A DNA stretch of 64,000 nt from Rhodanobacter glycinis (GCF_900114325.1 NZ_FOSR01000002.1:62001-126000), one strand, 5' to 3'. Shown: positions 34,290 to 43,886, numbered from the stretch's first letter. Program-made: numbers and translations. Notes: generated by a model not told the origin, from the sequence alone.

Positions 34290-34727
34290 ATGAGCATCTG
34301 GAAGCAGGACATCGACCTCGAGCACATCAACAGCTGGCGCGCCAACACGATGCTGGAATCGCTCGACATCCGCGTCACTGCCGCGGGCGACGACTGGCTG
34401 CAAGGCACGATGCCGGTGGACCATCGCACGCACCAGCCCTACGGCCTGCTGCACGGCGGTGCCTCGGTGGCGCTGGCCGAAACGCTGGGCAGCGTCGCCG
34501 CCATGCTTACGCTGGATCCTGCACGCGAACGCGCGGTGGGCCTGGACATCAACGCCAACCACGTGCGCGGCGTACGCGAAGGCATCGTCACCGGCACCGC
34601 CAAGGCATTGCATCTGGGGCGCTCCACCCAGGTCTGGGAAATCCGCATCGAGAACGAAGCCGGCCAGCTGGTGTGCATGTCGCGACTGACCATGGCGGTG
34701 GTGCCCGTTGCGGTGGTGGGCAAGTGA
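34290..34727 (+). CDS. hot-dog thioesterase (YdiI/PaaI-type)
   Basis: The 145-residue protein matches hot-dog acyl-CoA thioesterases of the YdiI/EntH group. Key motifs are HQPYGLLHGGASVALAETLGSVAA (with the catalytic Glu in the helix) and GLDINANHVRGVREGIVTGTA. In relatives, substrates include DHNA-CoA or aryl-CoA; the true substrate here is unknown. It is divergent from the reductase gene. The ATG at 34290 gives the conserved start (MSIWKQDIDLEHIN). Confidence 0.9.
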   Translation: MSIWKQDIDLEHINSWRANTMLESLDIRVTAAGDDWLQGTMPVDHRTHQPYGLLHGGASVALAETLGSVAAMLTLDPARERAVGLDINANHVRGVREGIVTGTAKALHLGRSTQVWEIRIENEAGQLVCMSRLTMAVVPVAVVGK

Positions 34728-34739
34728 GATCGCAGCTTT

Positions 34740-35155
34740 CTCCCACACGGAGGGAGAAGCCTCACGTTTCCCCCTCTCCCTTTTGGGGAGAGAGTGAACG
34801 CATCGGGCAAGTTTGCATGCCTTTTACGCCCTCTCCCCGCCGGGGGGAGAGCTGGGGTGAGGGGACACTCTTGCGTCATGGCCGCTTCGAAGCGGCTTTC
34901 GATGCGTGCTGTCGCGAGCACCCGCCCCTCACCTCAATCCTCTCCCCAAAGGGGAGAGGAGGCGAACGTGCCGTGCGGGTTCGCATGCTTTTTACTCCCT
35001 CTCCCCGCCGGGGAGAGGGCTGGGGTGAGGGGACACTCTTGCGTCATGGCCGCTTCGAAGCGGCTTTCGATGCGCGCTGTCGCGAGCACCCGCCCCTCGC
35101 CTCAATCCTCTCCCCGGAGGGGAGAGGAGGCGAGCGTGCCGTGCGGGTTCGCACA
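34740..35155. repeat. array of CT/GA-rich palindromic repeats with a 168-bp tandem unit
   Basis: Nearly all of the 463-base gap is repeat. CCCTCTCCC...GGGGAGAG hairpins occur at about 34772, 34829, 34939, 34997 and 35108. Two copies of a 168-bp unit (about 34811-34978 and 34979-35146) share, for example, GGGGACACTCTTGCGTCATG at 34861 and 35029. The family is the same as in polA and uvrD. No gene is supported here. Confidence 0.9.
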
Positions 35156-35190
35156 CTTGCGCGCCCCGGATACGCGCGCACCTTCGGGGC

Positions 35191-36147
35191 ATGGGGCTTC
35201 GCATGATTGATGCCCCCTACGCCAACCTCACCCCGGACCTCGTGCTCGACGCCGTAAGCGCCTGCGGGCTGTGGCCGGACGGCCGCCTGCTGGCGTTGAA
35301 CAGCTACGAGAACCGTGTGTGGCAGGTGGGCATCGAGGACGAAGCGCCAGTCATCGCCAAGTTCTACCGCCCGGGCCGCTGGACCGATGCGGCGATCCTT
35401 GAGGAACACGCCTTCGCGCAGGAACTGGCCGATGCCGAGCTGCCGGTGGTGGCACCACTGGTCTTCAGTGGCCGCACACTGTTGCATCACGGCGGCTTCC
35501 GCTACGCACTGACGCCACGCCGCGGCGGACGCGCGCCCACGCTGGAATCGACCGAGCAACTGGAATGGTTGGGGCGACTGATCGCGCGCATGCATGCTGT
35601 CGGCGCGCGCGAACCCTTCGCGCACCGTGGCCGGATCGATCACGCCACCCTGATCGAACAACCGGTACAAGCCGTGCTGGCCTCGTCGCTGCTGCCCGAG
35701 TCGCTGCACGCAAACTATCGCAACGCCGCGCAACGGCTGGATGCGGCGGCAGCCGCACGCCAGGACGCTGTCGGCCCCGTGCGTTCGCTGCGCCTGCACG
35801 GCGATTGCCACCCCGGCAATCTGCTGTGGACCGACGCCGGCCCGCATTTCGTGGATCTCGACGACGCCCGCGGCGGCCCGGCCGTGCAGGACCTGTGGAT
35901 GCTCGCCCACGACGAGCACGCCATGCAGTCGCTGCTGGATGGCTATACGTCCATGCGCGATTTCGACCCGGCCGAACTGGCGCTGGTGCCCGTGCTGCGC
36001 GCGATGCGCCAGGTGCACCATGCCGGCTGGATCGCCCAGCGCTGGCACGACCCCGCCTTTCCCGCCGCGTTCCCGTTTGCCGCCGAACCCCGCTGGTGGG
36101 AGCAGCACATCGCCGACCTGCACGAGCTGGCCGACGAGCTCGAATAG
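35191..36147 (+). CDS. srkA: stress response kinase SrkA (YihE/RdoA)
   Basis: This 318-residue aminoglycoside-phosphotransferase-like Ser/Thr kinase is thought to counter the MazF-linked death pathway during stress. Motifs are LALNSYENRVWQVGIED, PVIAKFYRPGRW, the catalytic loop LRLHGDCHPGNLLW and the metal-binding FVDLDDARGGPAVQDLWML. Two nearby starts are possible, 35191 and 35203; neither has a strong ribosome site. The usual gammaproteobacterial partner dsbA is not next to it; the upstream side is repeat DNA. Confidence 0.93.
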   Translation: MGLRMIDAPYANLTPDLVLDAVSACGLWPDGRLLALNSYENRVWQVGIEDEAPVIAKFYRPGRWTDAAILEEHAFAQELADAELPVVAPLVFSGRTLLHHGGFRYALTPRRGGRAPTLESTEQLEWLGRLIARMHAVGAREPFAHRGRIDHATLIEQPVQAVLASSLLPESLHANYRNAAQRLDAAAAARQDAVGPVRSLRLHGDCHPGNLLWTDAGPHFVDLDDARGGPAVQDLWMLAHDEHAMQSLLDGYTSMRDFDPAELALVPVLRAMRQVHHAGWIAQRWHDPAFPAAFPFAAEPRWWEQHIADLHELADELE

Positions 36148-36217
36148 GCTTCGCGCCACCTTTCCCGGCGCCGCGCGAACTGAGACACTTCGCCGACTGA
36201 TTTCACGGAACGAAACC

Positions 36218-36829
36218 ATGAAGCGATCCCGCACCGCCGTCCTGCTCGCGATGGGCGCCACACCCCTGCTGCTGAGTGCCTGCAACAACGAACCCGACGC
36301 CACGCGCAGCGGCCTGTACACCTCGGTGGAGGCCTGTACCGCCGCCACCCACGATGTCGCCACCTGCAGCGATGCCTACCTGAAAGCGCACCAGGAGGCC
36401 GAAGCCGAAGCACCACACTACGCCACGGCCGCAACATGCGAAGCCGACTTCGGACTCGATCAGTGCATCCAGCGCGGCAGCGGCCAGCACAGTTTCTATG
36501 GTCCGCTGATGACCGGCTTCTTCCTGTCGCAAATGATGCACCACGGCCGCGCCGCCAACGGCTTCAACAGTGCACCGGCTTTCCGCGACCGCTGGAACAG
36601 CTGGCGGCGCCCGGCCGATGACAAGCGCCCGGACAATCCCGCTGGTGGAAGTTATGGCGGCAGCGGTTACGCCGGCGGCAGCTACGGCGGCGTATACCGC
36701 AGCGGCACCGGCCGGTCGATGACGCGGGTCTCCGCCACGCCGGACCGCGCGATCACGGTCAGCCGCGGCGGCTTCGGCCGCTCCGGCGGATCGCACGGCT
36801 TCCACGGCTTCCATGGTTTCGGCGGCTGA
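36218..36829 (+). CDS. YgiB-like DUF1190 lipoprotein
   Basis: The 203-residue protein has a lipoprotein-like signal (LLLSACNN, Cys22), then the DUF1190 region with repeated acidic, Cys-containing segments (YTSVEACTAATHDVATCSDAYLKA, TAATCEADFGLDQCIQRG, FYGPLMTGFFLSQMM). The C-terminal tail is Gly/Ser/Tyr-rich and ends in a GFHGFHGFGG repeat. The TGA overlaps the next gene's ATG by one base, so it is coupled to the glutathionylspermidine-synthase-like gene, as ygiB-ygiC are in E. coli. Function is unknown. Confidence 0.88.
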   Translation: MKRSRTAVLLAMGATPLLLSACNNEPDATRSGLYTSVEACTAATHDVATCSDAYLKAHQEAEAEAPHYATAATCEADFGLDQCIQRGSGQHSFYGPLMTGFFLSQMMHHGRAANGFNSAPAFRDRWNSWRRPADDKRPDNPAGGSYGGSGYAGGSYGGVYRSGTGRSMTRVSATPDRAITVSRGGFGRSGGSHGFHGFHGFGG

Positions 36830-38007
36830 TGCGCCGCATCGTCAGCGCCGAGCGCCCGGACTGGCGCGCCAAGGCCGCCGCCTGCGGCTTCGGCTTCCAC
36901 ACCATCGACGATGCGCCGTATTGGGATGAAACGGCGTACTACGCCTTCAACCTGCGCGAGATCGAAGACGACATCGAGGCACCCACCGAAGAGCTGCACG
37001 CGATGGCGCTGGACATGGTCGAGCGCATCGTGCGCGACGAGGCCGCACTGGCCCGACTCGGCATTCCCGAACATTACCGGGACTGGATTGCCCGGAGCTG
37101 GGAGACGCGCTCGCCGCACCTGTACGGACGCATGGATTTCGCCTACGACGGCACCGGCCCCGCCAAGCTCTACGAGCTGAACTACGACACGCCCACCGCG
37201 CTGTTCGAGGCCGCCTTCTTCCAGTGGCAATGGCTGGAGGACCTGCTTGCCGGCGACCGGTTGCCACCCGACACCGACCAGTTCAACTCGATCCAGGAAG
37301 CGCTGGTGGAAGCCTTCGGCAGCATCGCGCGCACCATCCGGCGTCCGTTCCGCTTCGCGGCCGTACGCGATTCGGAGGAAGACCGCGGCACCGTCGCCTA
37401 TCTGCGTGACTGCGCGCTGCAAGCCGGCATCGATGGCGAGTTCATCGCCATCGAGGATATCGGCCGCACCGTCGACGGCCGCTTCACCGATCTTGACGAC
37501 CGCGTCATCGGTTGCCTGTTCAAGCTCTATCCGCTGGAAGACCTGTTCCAGGACGCGTTTGGCCGCTACCTGCCCGCATCCGGGCTGCAATTGATCGAGC
37601 CGCCGTGGAAGGCGCTGCTCAGCAACAAGGGCATTCTCCCGCTGCTGTGGGACGCCTACCCCGGCCATCCCAACCTGCTGCCGGCTGCCTTCGATGCCGG
37701 CGGCGAGCTGCCGCGTGGCTGGGTGCGCAAGCCGCTGCATTCGCGTGAGGGCGCCAACATCGCCATGCACCTGGCCGACGGTCGCGAGCTGGCCACCGAA
37801 GGCCCTTATCGCGGCCCGTGCATCCGCCAGGCCTGCCACCCGCTCACCGCATTCAACGGCCACTACCCGCTGGTCGGCAGTTGGGTGGTGGGCGACCGTG
37901 CCTGCGGCATCGGCCTGCGCGAGGACGCCACCCTGGTCACTCGCGACAGCGCGCGCTTCGTGCCGCACGTCATCCTGGAGGAGCCGCGCGGCATCCTGCT
38001 GGCCTGA
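36829..38007 (+). CDS. glutathionylspermidine synthase-like ATP-grasp protein (YgiC/YjfC)
   Basis: The 392-residue protein is the stand-alone ATP-grasp synthetase domain related to glutathionylspermidine synthase, without the amidase domain. Characteristic stretches are DWRAKAAACGFGFHTIDDAPYWDE, GRMDFAYDGTGPAKLYELNYDTPTALFE, PPWKALLSNKGILPLLW and VRKPLHSREGANIAM. Related YgiC proteins do not make glutathionylspermidine in E. coli, so the ligation product is unknown. It is coupled to the DUF1190 gene by a TGATG overlap. Confidence 0.92.
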   Translation: MRRIVSAERPDWRAKAAACGFGFHTIDDAPYWDETAYYAFNLREIEDDIEAPTEELHAMALDMVERIVRDEAALARLGIPEHYRDWIARSWETRSPHLYGRMDFAYDGTGPAKLYELNYDTPTALFEAAFFQWQWLEDLLAGDRLPPDTDQFNSIQEALVEAFGSIARTIRRPFRFAAVRDSEEDRGTVAYLRDCALQAGIDGEFIAIEDIGRTVDGRFTDLDDRVIGCLFKLYPLEDLFQDAFGRYLPASGLQLIEPPWKALLSNKGILPLLWDAYPGHPNLLPAAFDAGGELPRGWVRKPLHSREGANIAMHLADGRELATEGPYRGPCIRQACHPLTAFNGHYPLVGSWVVGDRACGIGLREDATLVTRDSARFVPHVILEEPRGILLA

Positions 38008-38085
38008 ACACGGGCCAGCGGCGTGGCTGGCCCACGCTGCGGTGGTGGCTCTATGCTTGCGTCCCTTTCGAACGAGGCTTGCCGC

Positions 38086-38523
38086 GTGCGTACCGTTTTG
38101 TTCCGCCTGATCGGCATCCTCGAAGTGGCCGGTGGCCTGTACGGCTTTGCCACCATGCTGCGCCGGCTGCTGCCGCCCGGCTCGCTGCACAACGCGCTGC
38201 CGGCACTGATCGCGCTGGCTGCCTACGCTTTCGTGATGGTCGCCGGCGTGCTGCTGCTGGAAGGCAGCGAGCGCGGCATCCGTCTGTCGAGCTGGGCCCA
38301 ACTGCTGCAGCTACCGTTGATCGCCACGCCGATCTTCAGCTACGCCATGCACTGCGGTGCTTACGTCGACGTGTTCGCCACGCTGCACCTGCCGGTACAC
38401 CCGGGCATCACCTGGCGCCTGGGCAGCGAAGGCTTCGGGCTGGCGCTGGCCGGTCCGGCAACCTCGCGACTGGGCCTCAACCTGCTGGCGCTGTTGTCCT
38501 GGCTGGCGTTGCGGCTGCGCTGA
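38086..38523 (+). CDS. hypothetical integral membrane protein
   Basis: The product of about 145 residues has four predicted membrane helices (LIGILEVAGGLYGFATML, LPALIALAAYAFVMVAGVLLL, LLQLPLIATPIFSYAM, LNLLALLSWLALRL). No family is recognised. The GTG at 38086 is preferred because GAGG lies 8 bases upstream and TATGCT at 38052 looks like its -10 box; an ATG at 38053 would extend it by 11 residues. It sits alone between the YgiC-like gene and rlmI. Confidence 0.65.
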   Translation: MRTVLFRLIGILEVAGGLYGFATMLRRLLPPGSLHNALPALIALAAYAFVMVAGVLLLEGSERGIRLSSWAQLLQLPLIATPIFSYAMHCGAYVDVFATLHLPVHPGITWRLGSEGFGLALAGPATSRLGLNLLALLSWLALRLR

Positions 38524-38559
38524 GCGAGAGTCCACGCCGAAGCCAGCTATCATGGGCGG

Positions 38560-39732
38560 ATGAATACGCCCGTCGCCCATCCTCCGATCCGCCTCAAATC
38601 CGACCGCACGCCCGGCCATCCGTGGATCTGGTCCGCCCAGGTCCACAAGCCGGAAGCGCGCATCCCGCCGGGCAGCGTGGTGGAAGTGCGCGATGCGAAG
38701 AATCGCTTCATCGGCCAGGCATTCTGGAACGGCCATGCGCGCATCGCGCTGCGCCTGCTGACCAGCAACCCGGCCGAAGCGATCGATGCCGAGTGGATCG
38801 CCGCGCGCATCCACCGCGCCGTGCAGTTGCGCCACGAACTGCTGCGACTGGATGACGCCAGCGATGCCTGGCGTGTGGTGCACAGCGAGGGCGACGGCCT
38901 TTCCGGGCTGATCGTGGACCGCTACGCCGACATCCTGGTGATCGAATACTTCGCCGCCGGCATGTGGAAGTTCCGCGACACCATCCACGCCGCGCTGCTG
39001 CAACACTTCCCCGGCGCACGTTTGTACTGGTTTGCCGAAAGCCACGTGCAGAAGCAGGAATCGTTCGACTGCCGCGCGGCCGACGTGCCCGACGCAGTAG
39101 AGGTGCACGAGCACGGCCTACGCTTCCACGCGGCGCCCGGCTGCGGCCACAAGACCGGTTTCTTCGCCGACCAGCGCGACAACCGCCGTCGCTTCGCCGA
39201 ACTGGCCAAGGGCCGCCGTGTACTGGATCTGTGCTGCAACGCCGGCGGCTTCGCCGTGCACGCCATGGCCGCGGGCGCGCGCGAAGCGGTCGGCGTGGAC
39301 ATGGACGCGGGCATCCTCGATATCGCCCGTGCCAACGCCACCGCCAATGGCGTCACGGTGGATTTCCAGCAGGCCGATATCTTCGACTGGCTGCGCGCCG
39401 CCGTGGCGCGTGGCGAGCAATACGACGCGGTGATTCTCGACCCGGCCAAGCTCACCCGCGACCGCAACAAGGTGTTCGACGCGCTGAAGAAATACTTCGC
39501 GATGAACCGGCTGGCGCTGGACGTGATCCCGCCCGGCGGCCTGCTGCTCACCTGCTCGTGTACCGGACTGGTCAGCGAAGCGGACTTCCTGGAGATGCTG
39601 CGCCGGGTGGCCCTGAACGCCGGCCGCGAGATCCAGGTACTGGAAGTACGCGGCGCCGGCGCCGACCACCCGGTGCGCACCGACGTACCGGAAAGCCGTT
39701 ACCTGAAGGCGGTGTTCTGCCGGGTGGATTGA
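38560..39732 (+). CDS. rlmI: 23S rRNA cytosine methyltransferase RlmI-like
   Basis: The 390-residue protein has an N-terminal PUA domain (RTPGHPWIWSAQVHKPEARIPPGSVVEV), a central domain (SEGDGLSGLIVDRYADILVIEYF), and a class I SAM methyltransferase domain (RVLDLCCNAGGFAVHAMAAGA, DAVILDPAKLTRDRNKVFDA, LLTCSCTGLVSEADF). This order is that of RlmI, which makes m5C1962 in 23S rRNA. The catalytic cysteine is expected in the TCSCTG motif. A REP hairpin lies 14 bases after the stop. Confidence 0.92.
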   Translation: MNTPVAHPPIRLKSDRTPGHPWIWSAQVHKPEARIPPGSVVEVRDAKNRFIGQAFWNGHARIALRLLTSNPAEAIDAEWIAARIHRAVQLRHELLRLDDASDAWRVVHSEGDGLSGLIVDRYADILVIEYFAAGMWKFRDTIHAALLQHFPGARLYWFAESHVQKQESFDCRAADVPDAVEVHEHGLRFHAAPGCGHKTGFFADQRDNRRRFAELAKGRRVLDLCCNAGGFAVHAMAAGAREAVGVDMDAGILDIARANATANGVTVDFQQADIFDWLRAAVARGEQYDAVILDPAKLTRDRNKVFDALKKYFAMNRLALDVIPPGGLLLTCSCTGLVSEADFLEMLRRVALNAGREIQVLEVRGAGADHPVRTDVPESRYLKAVFCRVD

Positions 39733-39746
39733 TCCCACGTGGCTGT

Positions 39747-39824
39747 TGTAGGAGCGCACCTTGTGCGCGATGCTCTTGCTTCAAGTGTCGATAAAAAGCA
39801 TCGCGCACAGGGTGCGCTCCTACA
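39747..39824. repeat. GTAG-type REP hairpin
   Basis: The left arm TGTAGGAGCGCACCTTGTGC (39747 onward) and right arm GCACAGGGTGCGCTCCTACA (to 39824) give a nearly perfect long hairpin of about 30 bp. It lies between rlmI and the hydrolase gene. Confidence 0.9.
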
Positions 39825-39868
39825 GATATCCCGGCAGTTTTATCCAGGTGCCAGGTGCCCGCCACCTC

Positions 39869-40702
39869 ATGAAGATCCGCACGCCCCTGCTCACGATTGC
39901 AGCATTCGTGCTCTTCTACTTCGTTGCAGGAGCATGCTTTTTTCGATTCGGGGTTGAATCGCTGGTATTGCCACACGTTGCCCTCTCCGCACAAACAACG
40001 GCACCGCTGTTCTTGCGCATCGGCGGTGATGACGGCAATGCCATTCTGGTTCGGCGCTACGGAACACCGAAGGTGGGCTGCGTCGTCTTCTTTCCCGGCC
40101 AACATGGCAACATCTCTGCGTACATAAGGAACCTGTTCCCTGCATTCGTCGCTCATGGCATTGCCGTTCTGGCCGTCGCCTACCCGGGGCAAAATGGCGC
40201 CCCTGGCACACCTCATCATCTGCACGAAATCATGGTGCTCGCCACGCAGACAGCCGAGGCTGCCCAAGCTACATGTCCGGGCCACCGAATAGTGCTGTAC
40301 GGTCGCTCCCTGGGCTCCATGGTCGCAGCCTACGCTGCCGCAAAAACTCATCCCGCGGGACTCATTCTCGACAGCGCAGCACGCTCGTTCTCTTCAGCGA
40401 TTCGCCTTCGCCTAAACGCCCGCTGGTATCTGGCACCACTGGCATTGCTGCCTGTTCCAAGGCTCCTCGCGCATGACTATTCGCTTGCTGAAGCGCTGTC
40501 GAGCATGCGGGATGTACCAGCCGTCGTATTTCAGGGTACGGCGGATAGAGAGACTCCGCTCTCGGATTTACGAGCGGCGGGCATGCCCGGCAACCTGAAG
40601 CTTGTCGTGGTTTCGGGCGGGACGCACTCGACCACGGACCTACTGGCGCGGGATCGGACCATGCAGACGGCCTTGACCATGCTTCGAGCACCTCGCACCT
40701 GA
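39869..40702 (+). CDS. alpha/beta hydrolase with an N-terminal membrane anchor
   Basis: The 277-residue protein has one N-terminal hydrophobic helix (7-25) and an alpha/beta hydrolase domain of the BEM46/YfhR type. The nucleophile elbow is LYGRSLGSMVAAYAAA, the oxyanion region VVFFPGQHGNISAY, the acid is probably in VVFQGTADRETPL, and the His is in SGGTHSTTD. The substrate is unknown. The ATG at 39869 lies just before the anchor; a longer frame would start inside the REP. GC is somewhat lower than in neighbours. Confidence 0.85.
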   Translation: MKIRTPLLTIAAFVLFYFVAGACFFRFGVESLVLPHVALSAQTTAPLFLRIGGDDGNAILVRRYGTPKVGCVVFFPGQHGNISAYIRNLFPAFVAHGIAVLAVAYPGQNGAPGTPHHLHEIMVLATQTAEAAQATCPGHRIVLYGRSLGSMVAAYAAAKTHPAGLILDSAARSFSSAIRLRLNARWYLAPLALLPVPRLLAHDYSLAEALSSMRDVPAVVFQGTADRETPLSDLRAAGMPGNLKLVVVSGGTHSTTDLLARDRTMQTALTMLRAPRT

Positions 40703-40742
40703 CAATCAGGGGAGGGGAGTCGCCTTTGACACGCCACGCATT

Positions 40743-41948
40743 TCAGGTGCTGTGCGGCAAGCGCCCGCGCAACGACGACGCGTCGAACGGCCCCGCTTGC
40801 GCAATCAACTCGCGCGCCGCGTCCACCTGGTCCCAGGTATTCCACAGCAGCACGCCGCGCACGCGGCCACCGTCGAGGTAATACACCACGCCTTCGCGGC
40901 ACGGTTCGCGCCAGTCCTCGACCACGTCGAGGTGGCTGTCGAGCAGGCCGACGGCTTCATAGCCCAGGTCGAACAGGTCGGAGTAGAAGAACGGCAGCGT
41001 GTCGTATGGCTCGTCGATGCCGGCCATCACGCGGCCGGCGTGCTTGCCCATGCCGACGGCGGCGTCCTCGTGTTCCACGCGCAGGCGTCGATCCAGCGCC
41101 GGGTTGCGGAAATTGGCGATATCGCCGGCGGCCCAGATGTCGGCGTCGCTGCTGCGCAGACGGTCATCGACGACAACGCCGTTATCGACTTTCAGCCCGG
41201 CCTGTTCCGCCAACTCGGCGTTCGGCGTCACGCCAATGCCCACCGCCACTGCATCCACGCGCAAGGTCTCGCCATCGGACAGCGCCAGTTCCACGCCCTC
41301 ACCAACTGCCTTGCCATCTACCACGTTCACGCCGGCAGACACGGTCACGCCATGTTCGCGGTAGTAGTCGTCGAGGAAATGACACAGCGCATCGGGATAG
41401 CGACCCGCACCGATCGACGGCCCGGGGAACAGCATTGTCACCTTGCAGCCCGCGCCCGCCAGCGAGGCGGCCAGTTCGCTGCCGATGAAGCCGCCGCCGA
41501 CCACCGCCACGTGCGCGCCCTTGACCGCGAAGCGGCGCAATGCGCGATAGTCGTCCAGCGTGCGGAAATGGATCATCCGTTCGCCGGCATCGAAAGGCAG
41601 TCGCCGCGGCGTGGCGCCGGTAGCCAGCAGCAATCGACAATAGCGATAGCTGTTGCCATGGTCGTCGCGCGCGAGGTGCGCGGCACGATCCAGTGCCACG
41701 ATGCGCCGACCACCGTGCACCACCGCTCCGCTGGCGGCCGTATCCAGGTCGATATCGCCCGGCGACTTGTCGCCCTTCCACAACGCCTTGGACAACGGTG
41801 GCCGCTGATAGGGCGGCGCTGCCTCGTCGCCCACGATGCCGACATCGGCAGCGGCATCGATCTCGCGAATGGATTTGGCGGCGGCATCTGCGGCCATGCC
41901 GCCCCCGACGATCAGATAGTCATGACTGCATTCCACGACAGGCTCCAC
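40743..41948 (-). CDS. NAD(P)/FAD-dependent oxidoreductase (AIF/ferredoxin reductase-like)
   Basis: The 401-residue flavoprotein has two dinucleotide-binding folds: FAD at the N-terminus (HDYLIVGGGMAADAAAKSIREID, PYQRPPLSKALW), NAD(P) in the middle (HVAVVGGGFIGSELAASLAGAG), and the closing FAD motif DIWAAGDIANF. It resembles rubredoxin/ferredoxin reductases and AIF-type proteins; no partner gene is adjacent. It starts with GTG at 41948. It is convergent with the hydrolase gene. Confidence 0.9.
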   Translation of the reverse strand: MEPVVECSHDYLIVGGGMAADAAAKSIREIDAAADVGIVGDEAAPPYQRPPLSKALWKGDKSPGDIDLDTAASGAVVHGGRRIVALDRAAHLARDDHGNSYRYCRLLLATGATPRRLPFDAGERMIHFRTLDDYRALRRFAVKGAHVAVVGGGFIGSELAASLAGAGCKVTMLFPGPSIGAGRYPDALCHFLDDYYREHGVTVSAGVNVVDGKAVGEGVELALSDGETLRVDAVAVGIGVTPNAELAEQAGLKVDNGVVVDDRLRSSDADIWAAGDIANFRNPALDRRLRVEHEDAAVGMGKHAGRVMAGIDEPYDTLPFFYSDLFDLGYEAVGLLDSHLDVVEDWREPCREGVVYYLDGGRVRGVLLWNTWDQVDAARELIAQAGPFDASSLRGRLPHST

Positions 41949-42081
41949 GTTGGACGGATTGCACCATCTTTACCTGCCACTGGATACGACAGCGTGAAAT
42001 CACCGCCGCCCATCTCCGGTTGCCATCCGGCACGGAGTCGGAAGCGCGCGGAGGGCACCGGTTCGCGCTTGTGCGCCCGGC

Positions 42082-42558
42082 TCATCCAGCGGGTGCCCGT
42101 CCGTCGAGTTTCCGGGTCATGTAAACACTGTTCGGATCGCGTTTGTAACTTCCAAAAGGCGCACACGGTTCGAACCCGAACGATGCATACAAGCGCCGTG
42201 CAGGCTCGAAGAATGCCATCGAGCCCGTTTCCAGACTCAGCCTCGAATAACCGCGGGTGATGGCCTCTTGCACCAGGTGCCGCAACAGCATGGAAGCGAC
42301 GCCACGCCGCACATGCGAAGCGGCGGTGCGCATGGACTTGATCTCGGCATGCGATCCGGTCAGCTGCTTCAGCGCCCCGAACCCGGCCAGCGCCTCGCCA
42401 TCCCAGACACACCAAAAGGTGACGTCGGCACGACGCAATCCCTCCAGATCCAGTGCGTGGCGACTCTCTGCCGGCGCGGTCGGCGCCAGCGAGTCGAGAT
42501 GCTCGCGAAGCAGTGCAAGAACCGCGGGGCTCTCCAGCTTGTCGATCCGGATCTCCAA
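42082..42558 (-). CDS. GNAT family N-acetyltransferase
   Basis: The 158-residue protein has the GNAT fold with AGFGALKQLTGSHAEIKSMRTAASHVRRGVASMLLRHLVQEAITRGYSRLSLETGS, including the acetyl-CoA pyrophosphate loop RRGVAS, and FFEPARRLYASFGFEPCAPFGSY near the end. It is close to the PsiE/YafP-like putative acetyltransferases; the substrate is unknown. The start is most likely TTG at 42558: GGGAGGGG lies 6 bases upstream and the family begins EIRIDKLESP. An ATG at 42597 would add 13 residues and bypass that site. Confidence 0.85.
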   Translation of the reverse strand: MEIRIDKLESPAVLALLREHLDSLAPTAPAESRHALDLEGLRRADVTFWCVWDGEALAGFGALKQLTGSHAEIKSMRTAASHVRRGVASMLLRHLVQEAITRGYSRLSLETGSMAFFEPARRLYASFGFEPCAPFGSYKRDPNSVYMTRKLDGRAPAG

Positions 42559-42626
42559 CCGTCCCCTCCCGAAAAATCCTGCCCGTGGAATGACCACGAT
42601 GACTCAGGCAGGCGGACCGCATGAAC

Positions 42627-43886
42627 TCAGCCGGTGCCGGCGCCCGCATCCTTCGTCGTCTCGCCTGCTGCCTTCGCCGCAGCGGGGAGCAGGCCATCCT
42701 TCCGGAACATTGCCTTGATGCCGCGCACCGCCTGGCGGATGCGATCCTGGTTCTCGATCAGGGCGAAGCGCACGTGGTCGTCACCGTAATCACCGAAACC
42801 CACGCCGGGCGACACGGACACCTTGGCCTCGGCCAGCAGCTTCTTGGCGAACTCCAGCGAACCGAGCGACAGGTACGGCTCGGGAATTTTCGCCCAGACG
42901 TACATCGACGCACGCGGGTTCTCTACCATCCAGCCGGCTTCATGCAGCCCCTTGACGAGTACGTCGCGGCGCAACTGATATTGATGAGCAATGTCGCGCA
43001 CGCACTGCTGGTCGCCTTCCAGTGCAGCTATCGCAGCCACTTGCAGCGGGGTGAAGGTGCCGTAATCGTGATAGCTCTTGATCCGTGCCAGCGCTGCAAC
43101 CAGCTCGGCATTGCCGACCATGAAACCGATGCGCCAGCCGGCCATGTTGTAGCTCTTGGACAGGGTGAAGAATTCCACCGCGATGTCCTTCGCGCCGGAC
43201 ACCTGCATGATCGATGGCGCCTTCCAGCCGTCGTAAGTGATGTCGGCGTAGGCCAGGTCGTGCACCACCAGCACGTCGTACTGTCTGGCCAGCGCAATCA
43301 CCCGCTCGAAGAAGTCCAGCTCCACGCACTGCGCGGTGGGGTTCGACGGGAAGCCGAGAATCATCATCTTCGGCTTCGGAATGCTCTCGCGGATACCGCG
43401 CTCGAGCTCGGCGAAGAAATCGATGCCCGGCGCCATCGGCACCGAACGGATTTGCGCGCCCGCGATCACCGCGCCGTAGATGTGGATCGGGTAACTGGGA
43501 TTGGGCACGAGCACGGTGTCGCCGCGATCCAGCGTGGCCAGCATCAGGTGCGCCAGGCCCTCTTTCGAGCCGATGGTGACGATGGCCTCGCTTTCGGGAT
43601 CGAGCTCGACGCCATAGCGATCGGCATACCAATGCGCGATCGCGCGGCGCAAGCGCGGAATGCCCTTCGATGTCGAATAGCCGTGCGTGTCCGGCCGCTG
43701 CGCCACCATGCACAGCTTCTCCACGATATGCGGCGGCGTGGCGCCATCGGGGTTGCCCATGCTGAAGTCGACGATGTCCTCGCCGCGCCGACGCGCCGCC
43801 ATCTTCAGCTCGGCGGTGATGTTGAAAACGTAGGGCGGAAGACGTTCGATGCGCGCGAAACGGCGCGGAGAACCGGGCTCGGTCAT
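42627..43886 (-). CDS. alaC: alanine transaminase AlaC
   Basis: The 419-residue PLP enzyme is a class I aminotransferase of the AlaC (YfdZ) group, which makes alanine from pyruvate and glutamate. Diagnostic motifs are [98 protein letters not shown], and the PLP lysine in [17 protein letters not shown]. The tail is Ala/Lys-rich. It is divergent from rmuC across 195 bases. Confidence 0.95.
   Translation of the reverse strand: MTEPGSPRRFARIERLPPYVFNITAELKMAARRRGEDIVDFSMGNPDGATPPHIVEKLCMVAQRPDTHGYSTSKGIPRLRRAIAHWYADRYGVELDPESEAIVTIGSKEGLAHLMLATLDRGDTVLVPNPSYPIHIYGAVIAGAQIRSVPMAPGIDFFAELERGIRESIPKPKMMILGFPSNPTAQCVELDFFERVIALARQYDVLVVHDLAYADITYDGWKAPSIMQVSGAKDIAVEFFTLSKSYNMAGWRIGFMVGNAELVAALARIKSYHDYGTFTPLQVAAIAALEGDQQCVRDIAHQYQLRRDVLVKGLHEAGWMVENPRASMYVWAKIPEPYLSLGSLEFAKKLLAEAKVSVSPGVGFGDYGDDHVRFALIENQDRIRQAVRGIKAMFRKDGLLPAAAKAAGETTKDAGAGTG

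Noticed and set aside
34740..35155. Repeat array considered as a CRISPR locus
   Set aside because: The units are palindromic hairpins with a 168-bp period, not short direct repeats with unique spacers, and no cas gene is near.
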